Assembly: GCF_001011155.1 (NCBI RefSeq)
Contig: NZ_CP011479.1
Span: forward strand, 1,630,501-1,694,500
Source: Hoeflea sp. IMCC20628
GTDB lineage: Bacteria > Pseudomonadota > Alphaproteobacteria > Rhizobiales > Rhizobiaceae
Reading direction: 5' to 3'
Length of the DNA: 64,000 bases
The notes under the pieces were generated by a model that was not told where the DNA came from, did not search any database, and saw only the letters and a program-made list of their open reading frames with translations. The stretch's first letter is position 1; every line of letters starts with the position of its first letter. Position numbers and translations under genes: made by a program. This document shows positions 46,452-55,860 of the stretch, in pieces.

Positions 46452-46736
46452 TCAGGACGTTCGCTTGCGCGCCGTCGATTTTCGCTTTGTCGTGCAGCTT
46501 TTGCTCCGGCGTGTCTTGGCGCGGGTGCGGGCCGGTTTCTTGCCGGTGAGCGCTTCGATCAGCACTTTTTCGATGGTCGATGAGGTGGTTGAACGCCTGC
46601 GCCGTGAAGTCGTCTTACGGCGGGTCGTCTTGCGACGCGTGGTGCGGCGGCGCTTGCGGGTCACAGCACCCTTGGCCGCTCCGTCCGCGAGGCCGTCGAT
46701 GATGTCTGCTATCAGGCCCTCGAGAAACCCCGCCAT
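46452..46736 (-). CDS. small strongly basic protein, histone H1-like composition
   Basis: A 94-residue protein. Residues 1-24 form an amphipathic helix ('FLEGLIADIIDGLADGAAKG'), and residues 25-50 and 66-94 are runs of Arg/Lys/Thr/Ser, for example repeated T-T-R-R-K. A short hydrophobic piece 'IEKVLIEALTG' lies between. Such lysine/arginine-rich tails resemble bacterial histone H1-like or AlgP-type DNA-binding proteins, but nucleic-acid binding is only inferred. It begins 9 bases after bolA on the same strand, so it is probably cotranscribed with purL-bolA. Confidence 0.7.
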   Translation of the reverse strand: MAGFLEGLIADIIDGLADGAAKGAVTRKRRRTTRRKTTRRKTTSRRRRSTTSSTIEKVLIEALTGKKPARTRAKTRRSKSCTTKRKSTARKRTS

Positions 46737-46745
46737 GGCGAGGGT

Positions 46746-46979
46746 TTACTCAGGCACGCTGGTCTGCAGCGCCAAGGCATGCAACACGCCGCCCATATTG
46801 CCCTGTAGAGCGTTGTAGACCATCTGGTGCTGCTGCACCCGGCTCTTGCCCCGGAAGCTCTCGGAGACGACTTCGGCGGCATAGTGGTCGCCATCGCCGG
46901 CAAGATCGCGAATGGTGATCTGCGCATCGGGAATTCCGGTCTTGATCAATTTTTCAATATCGTCAGCATTCATGGCCAT
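46746..46979 (-). CDS. bolA: BolA family protein
   Basis: A 77-residue BolA-family protein. 'IRDLAGDGDHYAAEVVSESFRGKSRVQQHQMVYNAL' contains the family loop and the conserved His of the [2Fe-2S]-binding H/C loop, here with D-G-D-H-Y as in the IbaG/BolA2 branch, and the VQ-x-H-x-x-V-Y helix. BolA proteins partner CGFS glutaredoxins in iron sensing or cluster delivery. It follows purL by 20 bases. The partner gene grxD is displaced 3.3 kb downstream. Confidence 0.92.
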   Translation of the reverse strand: MAMNADDIEKLIKTGIPDAQITIRDLAGDGDHYAAEVVSESFRGKSRVQQHQMVYNALQGNMGGVLHALALQTSVPE

Positions 46980-46999
46980 CTGTGAGGCTCCTGATTGGT

Positions 47000-49231
47000 C
47001 TATTCAGCGGCAAGGGCTGCCGGGGTGTCCATATAGGCAGGGAACCACGATTCATGGGTGGCGCGCAATGCAGATACGGGCACCGACAGAACCCCGCTGA
47101 TGTTCAAATTGTTGCCTAAGGCTGTGCCAAGATGACGGAACGGTACACCCGCGCCTTCGGCGCTGGCCATGATATATCCCGAAAGATCCGCCGGTACGGT
47201 GATGACGTAACGGGCTTGATCCTCGCCAAACAGCAGGGCATGCGAAGGGCCATTGCAGCTCGACAGATCGATGTCCATGCCGAGATTCGACGCCATGCTC
47301 ATTTCAGCCAGCGTCGCGGCCAGGCCGCCTGATGAAATGTCGTGACATGAGGTGATCTGGCCATTGCGGATTGCAGAGCGGACGAAATCGCCATTGCGGC
47401 GTTCGGCCATCAGATCAACAGACGGCGGTGCGCCTTCGGCACGGCCGAGGCAATCGCGCATCCAGGCGGACTGGCCAAGATGGCTGCCGTCAATGCCGAT
47501 CAGGATCACCGCGTCACCGGTGCTGGCGCCGCCAATGCGGGCCATCTGGTTCCAGTTGTCGATCAGGCCGACGCCGCCAATGGTGGGTGTCGGCAGGATC
47601 GCTTCGCCATTGGTCTCGTTGTAGAGCGAGACATTGCCCGAAACGATGGGGAAATCGAGTGCCAGGCAGGCCTCGCCAATCCCCTGGATGGCCATCACCA
47701 GCTGACCCATGATTTCTGGCCGCTCGGGATTGCCGAAATTGAGGTTGTCGGTGGAAGCCAGCGGCTCGGCCCCGGTGGCGGTGAGGTTGCGCCAGCATTC
47801 GGCGACGGCCTGTTTGCCGCCCTCATAAGGGTTGGCCTCGACATAGCGCGGGGTGACATCGGATGAAAATGCTAGCGCCTTGGTGTCGTGACCTTCAACG
47901 CGGACCACGCCGGCATCGCCGCCGGGGAGCTGAAGCGAATTGCCCTGGATCAGGGTGTCGTACTGCTCCCAGACCCAGCGCTTGGAGGCGTTGTTGGGCG
48001 AACCGAGCAGATCAAGCAGCGACTGGCCGTAATCTTCCGGCTCTTCGACATCGGAGGTTTCGAGCGGCGACAAGCCGCCAATCTCGCGCCATTCACGGTC
48101 ATATTCCGGCGCTTCGTCACCCAATTCCTTGATCGGCAGATTGGCGACTTCTTCGCCCTGATGCAGTACCCGGAACCTGAGATCGTCGGTGGTCTTGCCG
48201 ACGATGGCGAAATCGAGGCCCCATTTGACAAAGATCGCCTTGGCTTCGGCTTCTTTTTCGGGCTCGAGCACCATGAGCATGCGCTCCTGGCTTTCCGACA
48301 GCATCATTTCGTAGGCGCTCATTTCGTCTTCGCGCACAGGAACCTTGTCGAGATCCAGCTCGATGCCGAGCCCGCCCTTGGCGCCCATCTCGACCGCCGA
48401 ACAGGTGAGGCCGGCAGCGCCCATGTCCTGAATGGCGATGACTGCGCCGGTCTGCATCAGTTCAAGGCAGGCCTCGAGCAGGCATTTTTCGGTGAACGGG
48501 TCGCCGACCTGAACGGTGGGGCGCTTTTCCTCGATCGATTCGTCGAACTCGGCCGAGGCCATGGTGGCACCGCCAACGCCGTCACGGCCGGTCTTGGCGC
48601 CAAGATAGACGACCGGCAGGCCGACGCCCTTGGCTTCCGACAGAAAGATCGCATCGGTCTTGGCGATGCCTGCGGCAAAGGCGTTGACCAGGCAATTGCC
48701 GTTGTAGCGCGCATCGAACTCGACTTCGCCGCCGACTGTGGGGACACCGAAGCAGTTGGCATAACCGCCGATACCGGCAACGACTCCGGAGACCAGGTGA
48801 CGGGTCTTGGTGTGCTCAGGATCGCCGAAACGAAGGGCGTTCATGGCTGCGATGGGACGGGCGCCCATGGTGAACACGTCACGCAGGATACCGCCCATGC
48901 CGGTGGCCGCCCCCTGATAGGGCTCGATGTAGGAGGGGTGATTGTGGCTTTCCATCTTGAAGACCACGCAGTCGCCATCGCCGATATCGACCACACCGGC
49001 ATTTTCGCCCGGTCCCTGCAGCACCCGCGGTCCCTCGGTCGGCAGGGTGCGTAGCCATTTCTTCGAGGATTTGTAGGAGCAGTGCTCGTTCCACATGGCC
49101 GAGAAAATGCCCAGTTCGGTGAAGCTCGGCTCGCGACCGATGAGATCGAGAATGCGCTGGTACTCTTCGGGCTTGAGCCCGTGCGCGGCGATCAGCTCAT
49201 CGGTGATGGGGATGATATTTGGAATGGTCAT
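47000..49231 (-). CDS. purL: phosphoribosylformylglycinamidine synthase II (small PurL)
   Basis: PurL (743 residues) is the ATP-dependent synthetase subunit of the fourth purine step (EC 6.3.5.3); PurQ supplies ammonia and PurS bridges the two. Motifs include [37 protein letters not shown] near residue 90 and [17 protein letters not shown] around residue 280. Length corresponds to the small, three-component type, in agreement with the separate purS and purQ at 52-53 kb. The ATG at 49231 starts MTIPNIIPI; residues in the longer frame upstream are not conserved. Confidence 0.96.
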   Translation of the reverse strand: MTIPNIIPITDELIAAHGLKPEEYQRILDLIGREPSFTELGIFSAMWNEHCSYKSSKKWLRTLPTEGPRVLQGPGENAGVVDIGDGDCVVFKMESHNHPSYIEPYQGAATGMGGILRDVFTMGARPIAAMNALRFGDPEHTKTRHLVSGVVAGIGGYANCFGVPTVGGEVEFDARYNGNCLVNAFAAGIAKTDAIFLSEAKGVGLPVVYLGAKTGRDGVGGATMASAEFDESIEEKRPTVQVGDPFTEKCLLEACLELMQTGAVIAIQDMGAAGLTCSAVEMGAKGGLGIELDLDKVPVREDEMSAYEMMLSESQERMLMVLEPEKEAEAKAIFVKWGLDFAIVGKTTDDLRFRVLHQGEEVANLPIKELGDEAPEYDREWREIGGLSPLETSDVEEPEDYGQSLLDLLGSPNNASKRWVWEQYDTLIQGNSLQLPGGDAGVVRVEGHDTKALAFSSDVTPRYVEANPYEGGKQAVAECWRNLTATGAEPLASTDNLNFGNPERPEIMGQLVMAIQGIGEACLALDFPIVSGNVSLYNETNGEAILPTPTIGGVGLIDNWNQMARIGGASTGDAVILIGIDGSHLGQSAWMRDCLGRAEGAPPSVDLMAERRNGDFVRSAIRNGQITSCHDISSGGLAATLAEMSMASNLGMDIDLSSCNGPSHALLFGEDQARYVITVPADLSGYIMASAEGAGVPFRHLGTALGNNLNISGVLSVPVSALRATHESWFPAYMDTPAALAAE

Positions 49232-49377
49232 GGCGGATGGCGCCCTTCTTGTCCTCGGTATGCAGCAGGCTATAGCGCACTGCGGCATGCGATGGCAGCT
49301 TGAATTTCAACAGAATGCCGAATAGTTCCGCATTCCTGTGGACACGCAACCTGAGGTGTTGGTGCGACGGGGCGTTG

Positions 49378-49755
49378 CTAACACCCGGCGGCGCCCGATG
49401 CCCAGCGCGAGATGTCGCCGTTGATGCGGCTCGCGAGCGGTGTGGCCGAAAGCGGACCGTAAAATTGGGCACTGCTGGCAGAGGCGACAATGACGGCTTT
49501 CGGCAGCGATTGCGGCTTGCCGCGCGGGATAATCAAAAGCCGCGGCGTGCTGGTGGTGTCGAGTTCCGGGATAATGCCAAATTCCTTGAAATCGCTGTCC
49601 TTGAGCCAACAGGCATGAGCCTGTGTATTGATCCGCTGCAATGTCGCGACGGCTGCTGCGTGGCTGTCGAGGCCGGCGCCAGGCCGGGAAGCGGGCGCGC
49701 AGGATGACAGGGCGAAACCGCCAGCAAGGGCAAGCGACGGCCAAATTCGTTTCAT
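49378..49755 (-). CDS. small lipoprotein of unknown function
   Basis: A 125-residue protein with a lipoprotein signal peptide ending LSSC (Cys19). The mature part contains 'AVATLQRINTQAHACWLKDSDFKEFGIIPELDT' and 'RLLIIPRGKPQSLPKAVIVA' followed by a short Gly/Ala end and a terminal Cys. I have seen no function for this type. Good ribosome site AGGAG. It precedes purL on the same strand, 146 bases away. Confidence 0.7.
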   Translation of the reverse strand: MKRIWPSLALAGGFALSSCAPASRPGAGLDSHAAAVATLQRINTQAHACWLKDSDFKEFGIIPELDTTSTPRLLIIPRGKPQSLPKAVIVASASSAQFYGPLSATPLASRINGDISRWASGAAGC

Positions 49756-49956
49756 GAGGATCTCCTGCCGACGTCTCGGTCGTTGCCACGTTTTGCGATG
49801 CAATAGCACGATTCCCGGCGCAACAGCATCATCTGGTGAAGCGAATGGTGTTGCAGAAGCGACAATGCGTCTGGTGTTGCCCGTCATGGTTGACCAGATT
49901 ATCAACGCTGGTATGACACTTGTCCTAGCAAATTCATTTAGGTCAGCAGGTCGAAA

Positions 49957-51300
49957 TTGGAACATTTCCGCGTTTGTATTATCGGCGCCGGGCCGACAGG
50001 CCTTACTGCAATCAAGAATGTAGCGGCGGCCGGGATCGGGGACATCATTTGCCACGAAGTCCAGGATGCTTCCGGCGGCATCTGGGCCTACTCAGAGGAT
50101 ACGGCGCGACCCAGTGTTTACGAGACGGCGCATACGATCAGCTCGAAACGCTGGTCGGAGTTTCCTGATTTCCGCATGCCGAAAGATTATCCGGATTATC
50201 CCTCAAACCGGCAGATCCTGGCTTACATGCGTGCGTATGAAGCGCATTTTGACCTGACGCAACATATCCGGTTCAAGTCGCACGTCGAGACGGTTTCGCG
50301 GGCTGCGGACGGGCGCTGGACCATCACCGTTACCGGCGAAGAAGGCTCATACCAGCACACAGCGGATTATCTGCTGGTCTGTTCCGGCCATCACCGGCAA
50401 GCTGCAATCCCTGAATTGCCCGGGGATTTTTCCGGTAAGCAGATGCATTCGGCCCAATACCGGAAAGCTGACGGCTTTGCAGGCAAACGGGTGCTGGTGG
50501 TTGGAGGAGGAAATTCTGCCTGCGATATCGCCGTGGCGTTGTCGCGAGTGGCGGACCATGTCAGCCTGAGCATCCGCACCCCGCAGATGATCATTCCCAA
50601 ACACATCCTTGGACGCCCGGTGGACGCCCAGTTCGCCAAACTGCACAAGCCCTTTACCAGGTGGGCGCGCAATTGGTTCATCAAGGCGAGTTTGAAACTC
50701 TTTGTCGGGCCATTCTCCAGGTACGGTTTGCAGCAACCCGGTCCTTGTTTGCTCAGCAGCCATCCGACGCTCAACACCGAAGTTCTCGATCGGATTCGTC
50801 ATGGGAAGATATTGCCCCGGACCGGCATCGAAGAGGCGAACGGGCGCACAATCCGGTTCGCGGACGGAACAAAGGGAGAGTTTGACCTGATCATCTGGGC
50901 GACCGGCTACAAGCTTGGGGTTCCGATTCTCAAGGATGTCTGCCCGGATTGGAGCGACGCCACCCAGGTGCCGCTCTATCTCAAGATGATGCCTGCGGAC
51001 ATTTCGAATTTGTATTTCATCGGGATGATCCAGCCGATCGGGTGCATCTGGGTGCTCGCGGAACTGCAGGCCAAGGTGGCCGCGGCTGAAATTTCCGGTG
51101 CCTGGAAACGGCCGGCGGATATGGCCGCGCGGATTGACCTCGAGATGCGCCGCAACGCCAAGCGCTACAAAGCCAGCACGCGCCACGCCATTCAGGTCGA
51201 CACCTACGAATACACCGCTGAACTCAAGAAAATCCTGCGCGCAGCCGGAAAGCTGAATACGGATACATCTCACGTTCACATGGATTCAATTGAGGCATAG
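49957..51300 (+). CDS. flavin-containing monooxygenase
   Basis: A 447-residue class B flavoprotein monooxygenase. GAGPTG (10-15) binds FAD, GGGNSA (183-188) binds NADPH, and the FMO-identifying motif F-x-G-x3-H-x3-Y is complete at 158-168. 'LIIWATGYKLGVPIL' is the C-terminal ATG-containing motif. Such enzymes oxygenate amines, sulfides or ketones; substrate not known. The probable start is TTG 49957, as no ATG lies near the conserved N-terminus. It is the only plus-strand gene inside the leftward purine cluster, which suggests later insertion. Confidence 0.88.
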   Translation: MEHFRVCIIGAGPTGLTAIKNVAAAGIGDIICHEVQDASGGIWAYSEDTARPSVYETAHTISSKRWSEFPDFRMPKDYPDYPSNRQILAYMRAYEAHFDLTQHIRFKSHVETVSRAADGRWTITVTGEEGSYQHTADYLLVCSGHHRQAAIPELPGDFSGKQMHSAQYRKADGFAGKRVLVVGGGNSACDIAVALSRVADHVSLSIRTPQMIIPKHILGRPVDAQFAKLHKPFTRWARNWFIKASLKLFVGPFSRYGLQQPGPCLLSSHPTLNTEVLDRIRHGKILPRTGIEEANGRTIRFADGTKGEFDLIIWATGYKLGVPILKDVCPDWSDATQVPLYLKMMPADISNLYFIGMIQPIGCIWVLAELQAKVAAAEISGAWKRPADMAARIDLEMRRNAKRYKASTRHAIQVDTYEYTAELKKILRAAGKLNTDTSHVHMDSIEA

Positions 51301-51341
51301 CGTACAGGCCTCGGTTCGAGGATTTCCTGTGTCGTTGCAAC

Positions 51342-51360
51342 AGCGCCTTGTCCAGGCGCT
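51342..51360. terminator. hairpin between convergent genes
   Basis: AGCGCCT (51342-51348) pairs with AGGCGCT (51354-51360). It lies between the convergent monooxygenase and hydrolase genes and may terminate either, though no T-run follows. Confidence 0.4.
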
Positions 51361-51362
51361 CT

Positions 51363-52031
51363 CTACCGCACGGCGCGTTTGACCGCTTTGAGGATTTCAC
51401 GCGTCAGCGCTGCGTTGTTGGTGACGGTCCAGTGATCGTCGCCGACGCCCGCCACATCAACACGTTTGCGCATGTTGATGTTTTTAATGCGGGATTGGGG
51501 TACGCCGGATTTGGGTTTGAGCTCGGAACCGAGCCCGTTGCCGGGAAAGAAGTAATTTACATAGCGTTTGACATTGCTTGAAAGCGGGCCGGCACGGGTC
51601 GGGTCGACGCTGATCACCAAGGCGACCGGGATGTTCTGCTTGCGCAGTCTCGCGGCCACCTCGAACACTGCATTGCCGCCAAAGGAGTGGCCGACAAGAA
51701 TGATCGGTCTCTTTCTTTTTGACTGGGCGTATTGCCTGGCAATCTTGGCGCGTACCGAAGATCCGCTGAGATGGCTGTAGACCTCGGCCCGGATCCTGTC
51801 CTTTTCGAGGCTCTTGGCCATGCGGTCAAATCCGGTGGAAAAAACCCCGAGGAAGCCGCGGATGAAATAGACCTGCGTTGCAGGCTCGGTGGCAGCGGAC
51901 GCCGCTGATGCAGCGCGGGCCGGGGCAGGGCCATCGGTCGCCAAAGCCAGAAAACCGACAGCCAGCAACCAGAATGCATGCCTGAAACACAGCCGGTGAA
52001 GGCTAAACGTCAAAACCTGTGGCGCAATCAT
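51363..52031 (-). CDS. exported alpha/beta-hydrolase-like protein
   Basis: A 222-residue protein with a long signal peptide (about 40 residues ending ARA). The nucleophile elbow GHSFGG (Ser116) follows 'RPIILVGHS', and 'LVISVDPTRAGPL' is the expected acidic-residue strand. His near 'VGDDHWTVTNN' completes a triad. It resembles small lipase/thioesterase-like hydrolases. It lies 52 bases after purQ on the same strand but function is unrelated as far as can be seen. Confidence 0.72.
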   Translation of the reverse strand: MIAPQVLTFSLHRLCFRHAFWLLAVGFLALATDGPAPARAASAASAATEPATQVYFIRGFLGVFSTGFDRMAKSLEKDRIRAEVYSHLSGSSVRAKIARQYAQSKRKRPIILVGHSFGGNAVFEVAARLRKQNIPVALVISVDPTRAGPLSSNVKRYVNYFFPGNGLGSELKPKSGVPQSRIKNINMRKRVDVAGVGDDHWTVTNNAALTREILKAVKRAVR

Positions 52032-52082
52032 TTTGGGTCTACCGCTTAAAAACCAAGTTTATAAGCAATAATTGCGGAAATC

Positions 52083-52757
52083 TCAGGCTTCGACAAGCCC
52101 CAGCGCCGCTTCAAACAAGGCCCGGCCATCATTGCCGCCATGGGCGGTTTCGATCAGGTTTTCCGGATGTGGCATCATGCCCAGCACATTGCCGGCCTTG
52201 TTGACGATGCCGGCGATGTTGTTGAGCGAGCCGTTCGGGTTGGTGTCCGCCGTGTAGCGGAAGGCCACCTGGTTGCTGGCTTCGATGTCGGCAAGGGTCG
52301 CTGCATCGGTGAAATAATTGCCGTCATGATGGGCCACCGGGCAGCGGATGATCTGGCCCTGAGTGTAGCCTTGCGTGAATACGGTGTTTGCGTTGGCGAC
52401 TTCGAGATTGACTTCGCGGCAGACGAATTTGAGCGAGGCGTTGCGCATCAGCGCGCCGGGAAGCAATCCACTTTCGAGCAGGATCTGAAAACCATTGCAG
52501 ACGCCAATGACCCGCGTGCCTTTTTCGGCCTTCTCTCGCACAGCCTGCATCACTGGCATGCGGGCGGCTATGGCGCCGCAGCGCAGATAGTCGCCATAGG
52601 AAAATCCGCCGGGGATGACGATCAGATCGACGTCATCTTCGATCGATGTCTCGGTCTGCCAGACGGTTTGCGGGGCCTGACCGGAAATATGGGTCAGCGC
52701 CGCGATCATGTCACGATCGCGGTTGAGGCCGGGAAGCAGGATTACGGCGGCTTTCAT
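52083..52757 (-). CDS. purQ: phosphoribosylformylglycinamidine synthase I (glutaminase PurQ)
   Basis: PurQ (224 residues) is the class I glutamine amidotransferase subunit of FGAM synthase. The nucleophile is Cys87 in [13 protein letters not shown], and the His/Glu pair lies near the C-terminus ('[16 protein letters not shown]'). '[17 protein letters not shown]' near residue 50 is characteristic. It starts 3 bases after purS, so the purC-purS-purQ group is one operon. Confidence 0.96.
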   Translation of the reverse strand: MKAAVILLPGLNRDRDMIAALTHISGQAPQTVWQTETSIEDDVDLIVIPGGFSYGDYLRCGAIAARMPVMQAVREKAEKGTRVIGVCNGFQILLESGLLPGALMRNASLKFVCREVNLEVANANTVFTQGYTQGQIIRCPVAHHDGNYFTDAATLADIEASNQVAFRYTADTNPNGSLNNIAGIVNKAGNVLGMMPHPENLIETAHGGNDGRALFEAALGLVEA

Positions 52758-52760
52758 GGC

Positions 52761-53003
52761 TCAGAGTACCTCGACCGCAAAATCCTCGATCACCATGTTG
52801 GCGAGCAGCTTTTCGCCCATGGCCTTGAGTTCGGCTTCGGCCTTGGCGCGATCCGAGGTCTCAAGAACCACATCGAACACCTTGCCCTGACGAATGGAAT
52901 CGACGCCGGAAAACCCGAGGCCGCCGAGCGCATGCTCGATGGCCTTGCCTTGCGGGTCGAGAACGCCGTTCTTGAGAGTCACGGTGACGCGTGCCTTGAT
53001 CAT
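52761..53003 (-). CDS. purS: phosphoribosylformylglycinamidine synthase subunit PurS
   Basis: PurS (80 residues) bridges PurL and PurQ and is needed for ammonia transfer. The sequence pattern 'ARVTVTLKNGVLDPQGKAIEHALGGLGF' then 'VRQGKVFDV' (here IRQGKVFDV) is diagnostic, and the length is standard. It lies between purC (18 bases upstream) and purQ (3 bases downstream). Confidence 0.95.
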   Translation of the reverse strand: MIKARVTVTLKNGVLDPQGKAIEHALGGLGFSGVDSIRQGKVFDVVLETSDRAKAEAELKAMGEKLLANMVIEDFAVEVL

Positions 53004-53021
53004 TCGAAGAACTCCCGACGC

Positions 53022-53786
53022 TTACTTGACCAGAACCGGTCCGGTGGGACGGTTCGGCTCATTTTCATTCATGATGCCAAGCCGGCGAGCGACTTCCTGA
53101 TAGGCTTCGACGAGGCTGCCGAGATCACGGCGGAAGACGTCCTTGTCGAGCTTCTGGTTGGTGTTGACGTCCCAGAGGCGGCAGGAATCGGGCGAGATCT
53201 CGTCGGCGACGACGATACGCATCATGTCGCCTTCGAACAGCCGGCCGCATTCGATCTTGAAATCAACCAGCTGGATGCCGACGCCGAGGAACAGGCCGGT
53301 GAGGAAGTCGTTGACGCGGATGGCAAGTGCCATGATGTCGTCGATTTCCTGCGGGCTGGCCCAACCAAAGGCAGTGACATGCTCCTCAGACACCATCGGG
53401 TCATCAAGCGCATCTGCCTTGTAGTAGAATTCGATGATCGAGCGCGGCAGAACCGTGCCTTCCTCGATGCCGAGGCGCTTGGCCAGCGAGCCGGCGGCGA
53501 TGTTGCGGACAACCACTTCAAGCGGGATGATCTCGACTTCCTTGATCAGCTGCTCGCGCATATTGATGCGCTTGATGAAGTGAGTCGGGATGCCGATGCG
53601 GTTGAGATGCGTGAATATGTACTCGGAGATGCGGTTGTTGAGCACGCCCTTGCCGTCAACCACATCGTGTTTCTTCTTGTTGAACGCCGTAGCGTCGTCC
53701 TTGAAGAACTGAATCAGTGTGCCGGGTTCAGGGCCTTCATACAAAATCTTGGCCTTGCCTTCATAGATACGGCGGCGACGGGTCAT
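53022..53786 (-). CDS. purC: SAICAR synthetase
   Basis: PurC (254 residues) condenses CAIR with aspartate using ATP (EC 6.3.2.6). Diagnostic pieces are '[30 protein letters not shown]', '[17 protein letters not shown]' , '[11 protein letters not shown]' and '[14 protein letters not shown]' (here VADEISPDS). The ATG at 53786 is taken because [13 protein letters not shown] fits the family; an in-frame start at 53825 would add 13 residues. It is the first gene of the purCSQ operon. Confidence 0.96.
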   Translation of the reverse strand: MTRRRRIYEGKAKILYEGPEPGTLIQFFKDDATAFNKKKHDVVDGKGVLNNRISEYIFTHLNRIGIPTHFIKRINMREQLIKEVEIIPLEVVVRNIAAGSLAKRLGIEEGTVLPRSIIEFYYKADALDDPMVSEEHVTAFGWASPQEIDDIMALAIRVNDFLTGLFLGVGIQLVDFKIECGRLFEGDMMRIVVADEISPDSCRLWDVNTNQKLDKDVFRRDLGSLVEAYQEVARRLGIMNENEPNRPTGPVLVK

Positions 53787-54009
53787 GAGCATCTCTGTCA
53801 GTTGAGCCGGCTGAAGCCGCGGCAACTCGGCATAGGGTCGATTTTGAGCCGTGCTTTAGCGGATTGTCCGGGCTTTCACAACGCCGTTGTCGGCAATGTC
53901 CCCGGAAATACACCGATGGATGCGGGTTTGCATTGCACTTTTGGCGGTCTTTTGTTTTATGGGGCAAACGCCCATAAAGGGATTATCGATTCACAGTCTG
54001 GAGCCAGCC

Positions 54010-54330
54010 ATGAGCAACATGAAAGACCGCGAGAACGCATTCGAGAACAAGTTTGCTCACGATGCGGAACTGAAGTTCAAGGCGGAAGCCCGCCGCAACA
54101 AGCTTTTGGGGCTTTGGGCCGCAGAATTGCTGGGTAAAACCGGCGATGATACCGAGACCTATGCCAAGAGCGTGGTTATGGCCGATTTCGAAGAAGCCGG
54201 CGATGAAGACGTGTTCCGCAAGGTGCGTGGCGATTTCGACGCCGGCGGCGTCGACCAGTCCGACCATCAGCTACGCCGCAAAATGGACGAGTTGCTGGCT
54301 GTTGCTGTGGAACAGATCCAGGCCAGCTGA
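54010..54330 (+). CDS. F1F0-ATPase inhibitor zeta subunit (DUF1476)
   Basis: A 106-residue protein of the DUF1476 family, shown in Paracoccus to be the zeta inhibitor of the F1F0-ATPase that blocks ATP hydrolysis. The N-terminal 'MKDRENAFENKFAHDAELKFKAEARRNKLLGLWAAELLG' helix is the inhibitory and F1-binding part, and the C-terminal four-helix bundle includes 'ADFEEAGDEDVFRKVRGDFDAGG'. The ATG at 54010 is preferred; an ATG nine bases later is also possible. It is monocistronic, divergent from purC. Confidence 0.88.
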   Translation: MSNMKDRENAFENKFAHDAELKFKAEARRNKLLGLWAAELLGKTGDDTETYAKSVVMADFEEAGDEDVFRKVRGDFDAGGVDQSDHQLRRKMDELLAVAVEQIQAS

Positions 54331-54354
54331 TCCGGCCAGGCCTGATTCTCCTGA

Positions 54355-54386
54355 AACCGCCTGCGGCTTGCCGCGGGCGGTTTTTT
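54355..54386 (+). terminator. intrinsic terminator of the zeta-subunit gene
   Basis: AACCGCC pairs with GGCGGTT, with an inner GCGGC/GCCGC stem around a short loop, followed by TTTTT. It begins 25 bases after the stop codon. Confidence 0.85.
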
Positions 54387-54447
54387 GTTGGATTGAGGAG
54401 GCTGTGCGCCCGCTAGTGGCGAAGTGGTGATTCGGGAGGAGCCAACC

Positions 54448-55209
54448 ATGCAACTGCGAAACGAAGCCGATCAGGACAAGATGCTGACCACCGCCTGGTC
54501 GACGTCAGCCTCGGCTGAAATAGCTGGGGCATTGGCCCGTTGTCCATTCGACACGGTTACCATCGACATGCAGCACGGTGCCCACAGTGAATCGACGGCA
54601 TTTGATTCGGCCAAGGCCATCCTGGCCGCAGGCAAGCCTGCGATCCTGCGCATTCCGGTAGGCCGCAACGATCTGGCCAGCCGTGGGCTCGACATGGGGT
54701 TTGAGGCGGTCATTGCGCCGATGATCAACTCGGTCGCCGATGCCGACGCCTTTGCCAAGGCGATGAAGTATCCACCGATGGGAGAGCGTTCCTGGGGGCC
54801 GACAAAAGCCTTGCAACTGCACACGTCGCATACGCCGGAAAGCTATTTTGGCGCGGCCAACCGGAACACAATGGCGCTGGCGATGATCGAAACCCGGGAA
54901 GCGTTTGCAGCACTTGACGGAATTTTGGAAAACGACGGTATCGACGGCATTTTTGTCGGGCCGTCCGATCTGTCGATTTCCTGGTCCAATGGCGCCGGTG
55001 TCGACCCGCGCAATGCCGAACTCCAGGCCGTCATCGCCGAAATCGGCCGTCGCACCCGCGAAGCAGGCAAGTTTGCCGCGATCTTTGCGGTTGATCCGGC
55101 GGATGTGCCGGGATTTGCAAAAATGGGCTACCGGATGGCTGCGCTCAATACCGACCCCGGCATTTTCCATGCCGGCGCGGCGGTGATGCTCGACAAGGCG
55201 CGCGGCTGA
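54448..55209 (+). CDS. HpcH/HpaI-type aldolase
   Basis: A 253-residue class II pyruvate-dependent aldolase-like protein. 'FDTVTIDMQHGAHS' near residue 40, 'AILRIPVGRNDLASRGLDMGFEAVIAPMINSV' and 'GIDGIFVGPSDLSISWSNG' toward the C-terminus match the HpaI/2-keto-3-deoxy-acid aldolase family, with the Glu (MIETREA) and Asp metal ligands present. The true substrate is unclear. The ATG follows GGGAGGAG. It stands 117 bases after the zeta-subunit gene, beyond a terminator, so it is separately transcribed. Confidence 0.85.
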   Translation: MQLRNEADQDKMLTTAWSTSASAEIAGALARCPFDTVTIDMQHGAHSESTAFDSAKAILAAGKPAILRIPVGRNDLASRGLDMGFEAVIAPMINSVADADAFAKAMKYPPMGERSWGPTKALQLHTSHTPESYFGAANRNTMALAMIETREAFAALDGILENDGIDGIFVGPSDLSISWSNGAGVDPRNAELQAVIAEIGRRTREAGKFAAIFAVDPADVPGFAKMGYRMAALNTDPGIFHAGAAVMLDKARG

Positions 55210-55225
55210 ACGCCAAGCCGGTTCG

Positions 55226-55783
55226 TCAGGTTGCCTGCAACCGCGAGAGGAAGTGGGCGAACACCATGATGCCCTCGGGCCAGGGGCCATGGCCTGATTT
55301 GGGATTGATGTGTCCAGCCTCACCGGCATCGATCAGCTCCGAGCCCCAGGCATTGGCCATGTCGCCGGCATGCTCATAGGATCCGAACGGGTCATTGCGG
55401 CTTGCCACCACGATCGACGGGAACGGCAACGGGTCACGGTTGTAGGGACCGAAGGTCATGAGGTGCTTCGGCCGGATGGTCGGATTGTCCACATCCGGGG
55501 GGGCAACCAGAAACGCACCGGCAATCTTGTTGGTGCATTGCGGCAGGGCCTGCAATGCCGTTGCAACGCCCAGGGAGTGGGCGATGACGACGACCGGTTT
55601 TGTGGCTTCGTTGACGGCCTCGGCAAAGCGGGCGGTCCAGTCTTCCCGGACCGGCTTTGCCCAGGAGTCCTGTTCAACGCGGCGCGCGGTTGATAGCCGC
55701 GCCTGCCAGCGCGTCTGCCAGTGGTCGGGCCCGGAATTGGTATATCCGGGAACAATCAGGATGTCGGATTCTGCAACTTTCAT
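55226..55783 (-). CDS. RBBP9/YdeN-type serine hydrolase
   Basis: A 185-residue cytosolic alpha/beta hydrolase of the RBBP9/YdeN family. 'ILIVPGYTNSGPDHWQTRWQARL' at the start is the family hallmark, the nucleophile is Ser70 in IAHSLG, the Asp lies in 'VVASRNDPF' and the His in 'EAGHINPKSGHG'. Its substrate is unknown. It is convergent with the aldolase gene. Confidence 0.87.
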   Translation of the reverse strand: MKVAESDILIVPGYTNSGPDHWQTRWQARLSTARRVEQDSWAKPVREDWTARFAEAVNEATKPVVVIAHSLGVATALQALPQCTNKIAGAFLVAPPDVDNPTIRPKHLMTFGPYNRDPLPFPSIVVASRNDPFGSYEHAGDMANAWGSELIDAGEAGHINPKSGHGPWPEGIMVFAHFLSRLQAT

Positions 55784-55860
55784 TGCATCGAGGTGGGTGA
55801 ATGGGGCGCAAATGTCAACCGGTGGACTGGCTCATTGCTGGTGGCCAGACGCAAGACGGT

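Noticed and set aside
52140-54137. 665-codon plus-strand frame opposite purQ, purS and purC
   Set aside because: Antisense shadow of three well-supported purine genes.
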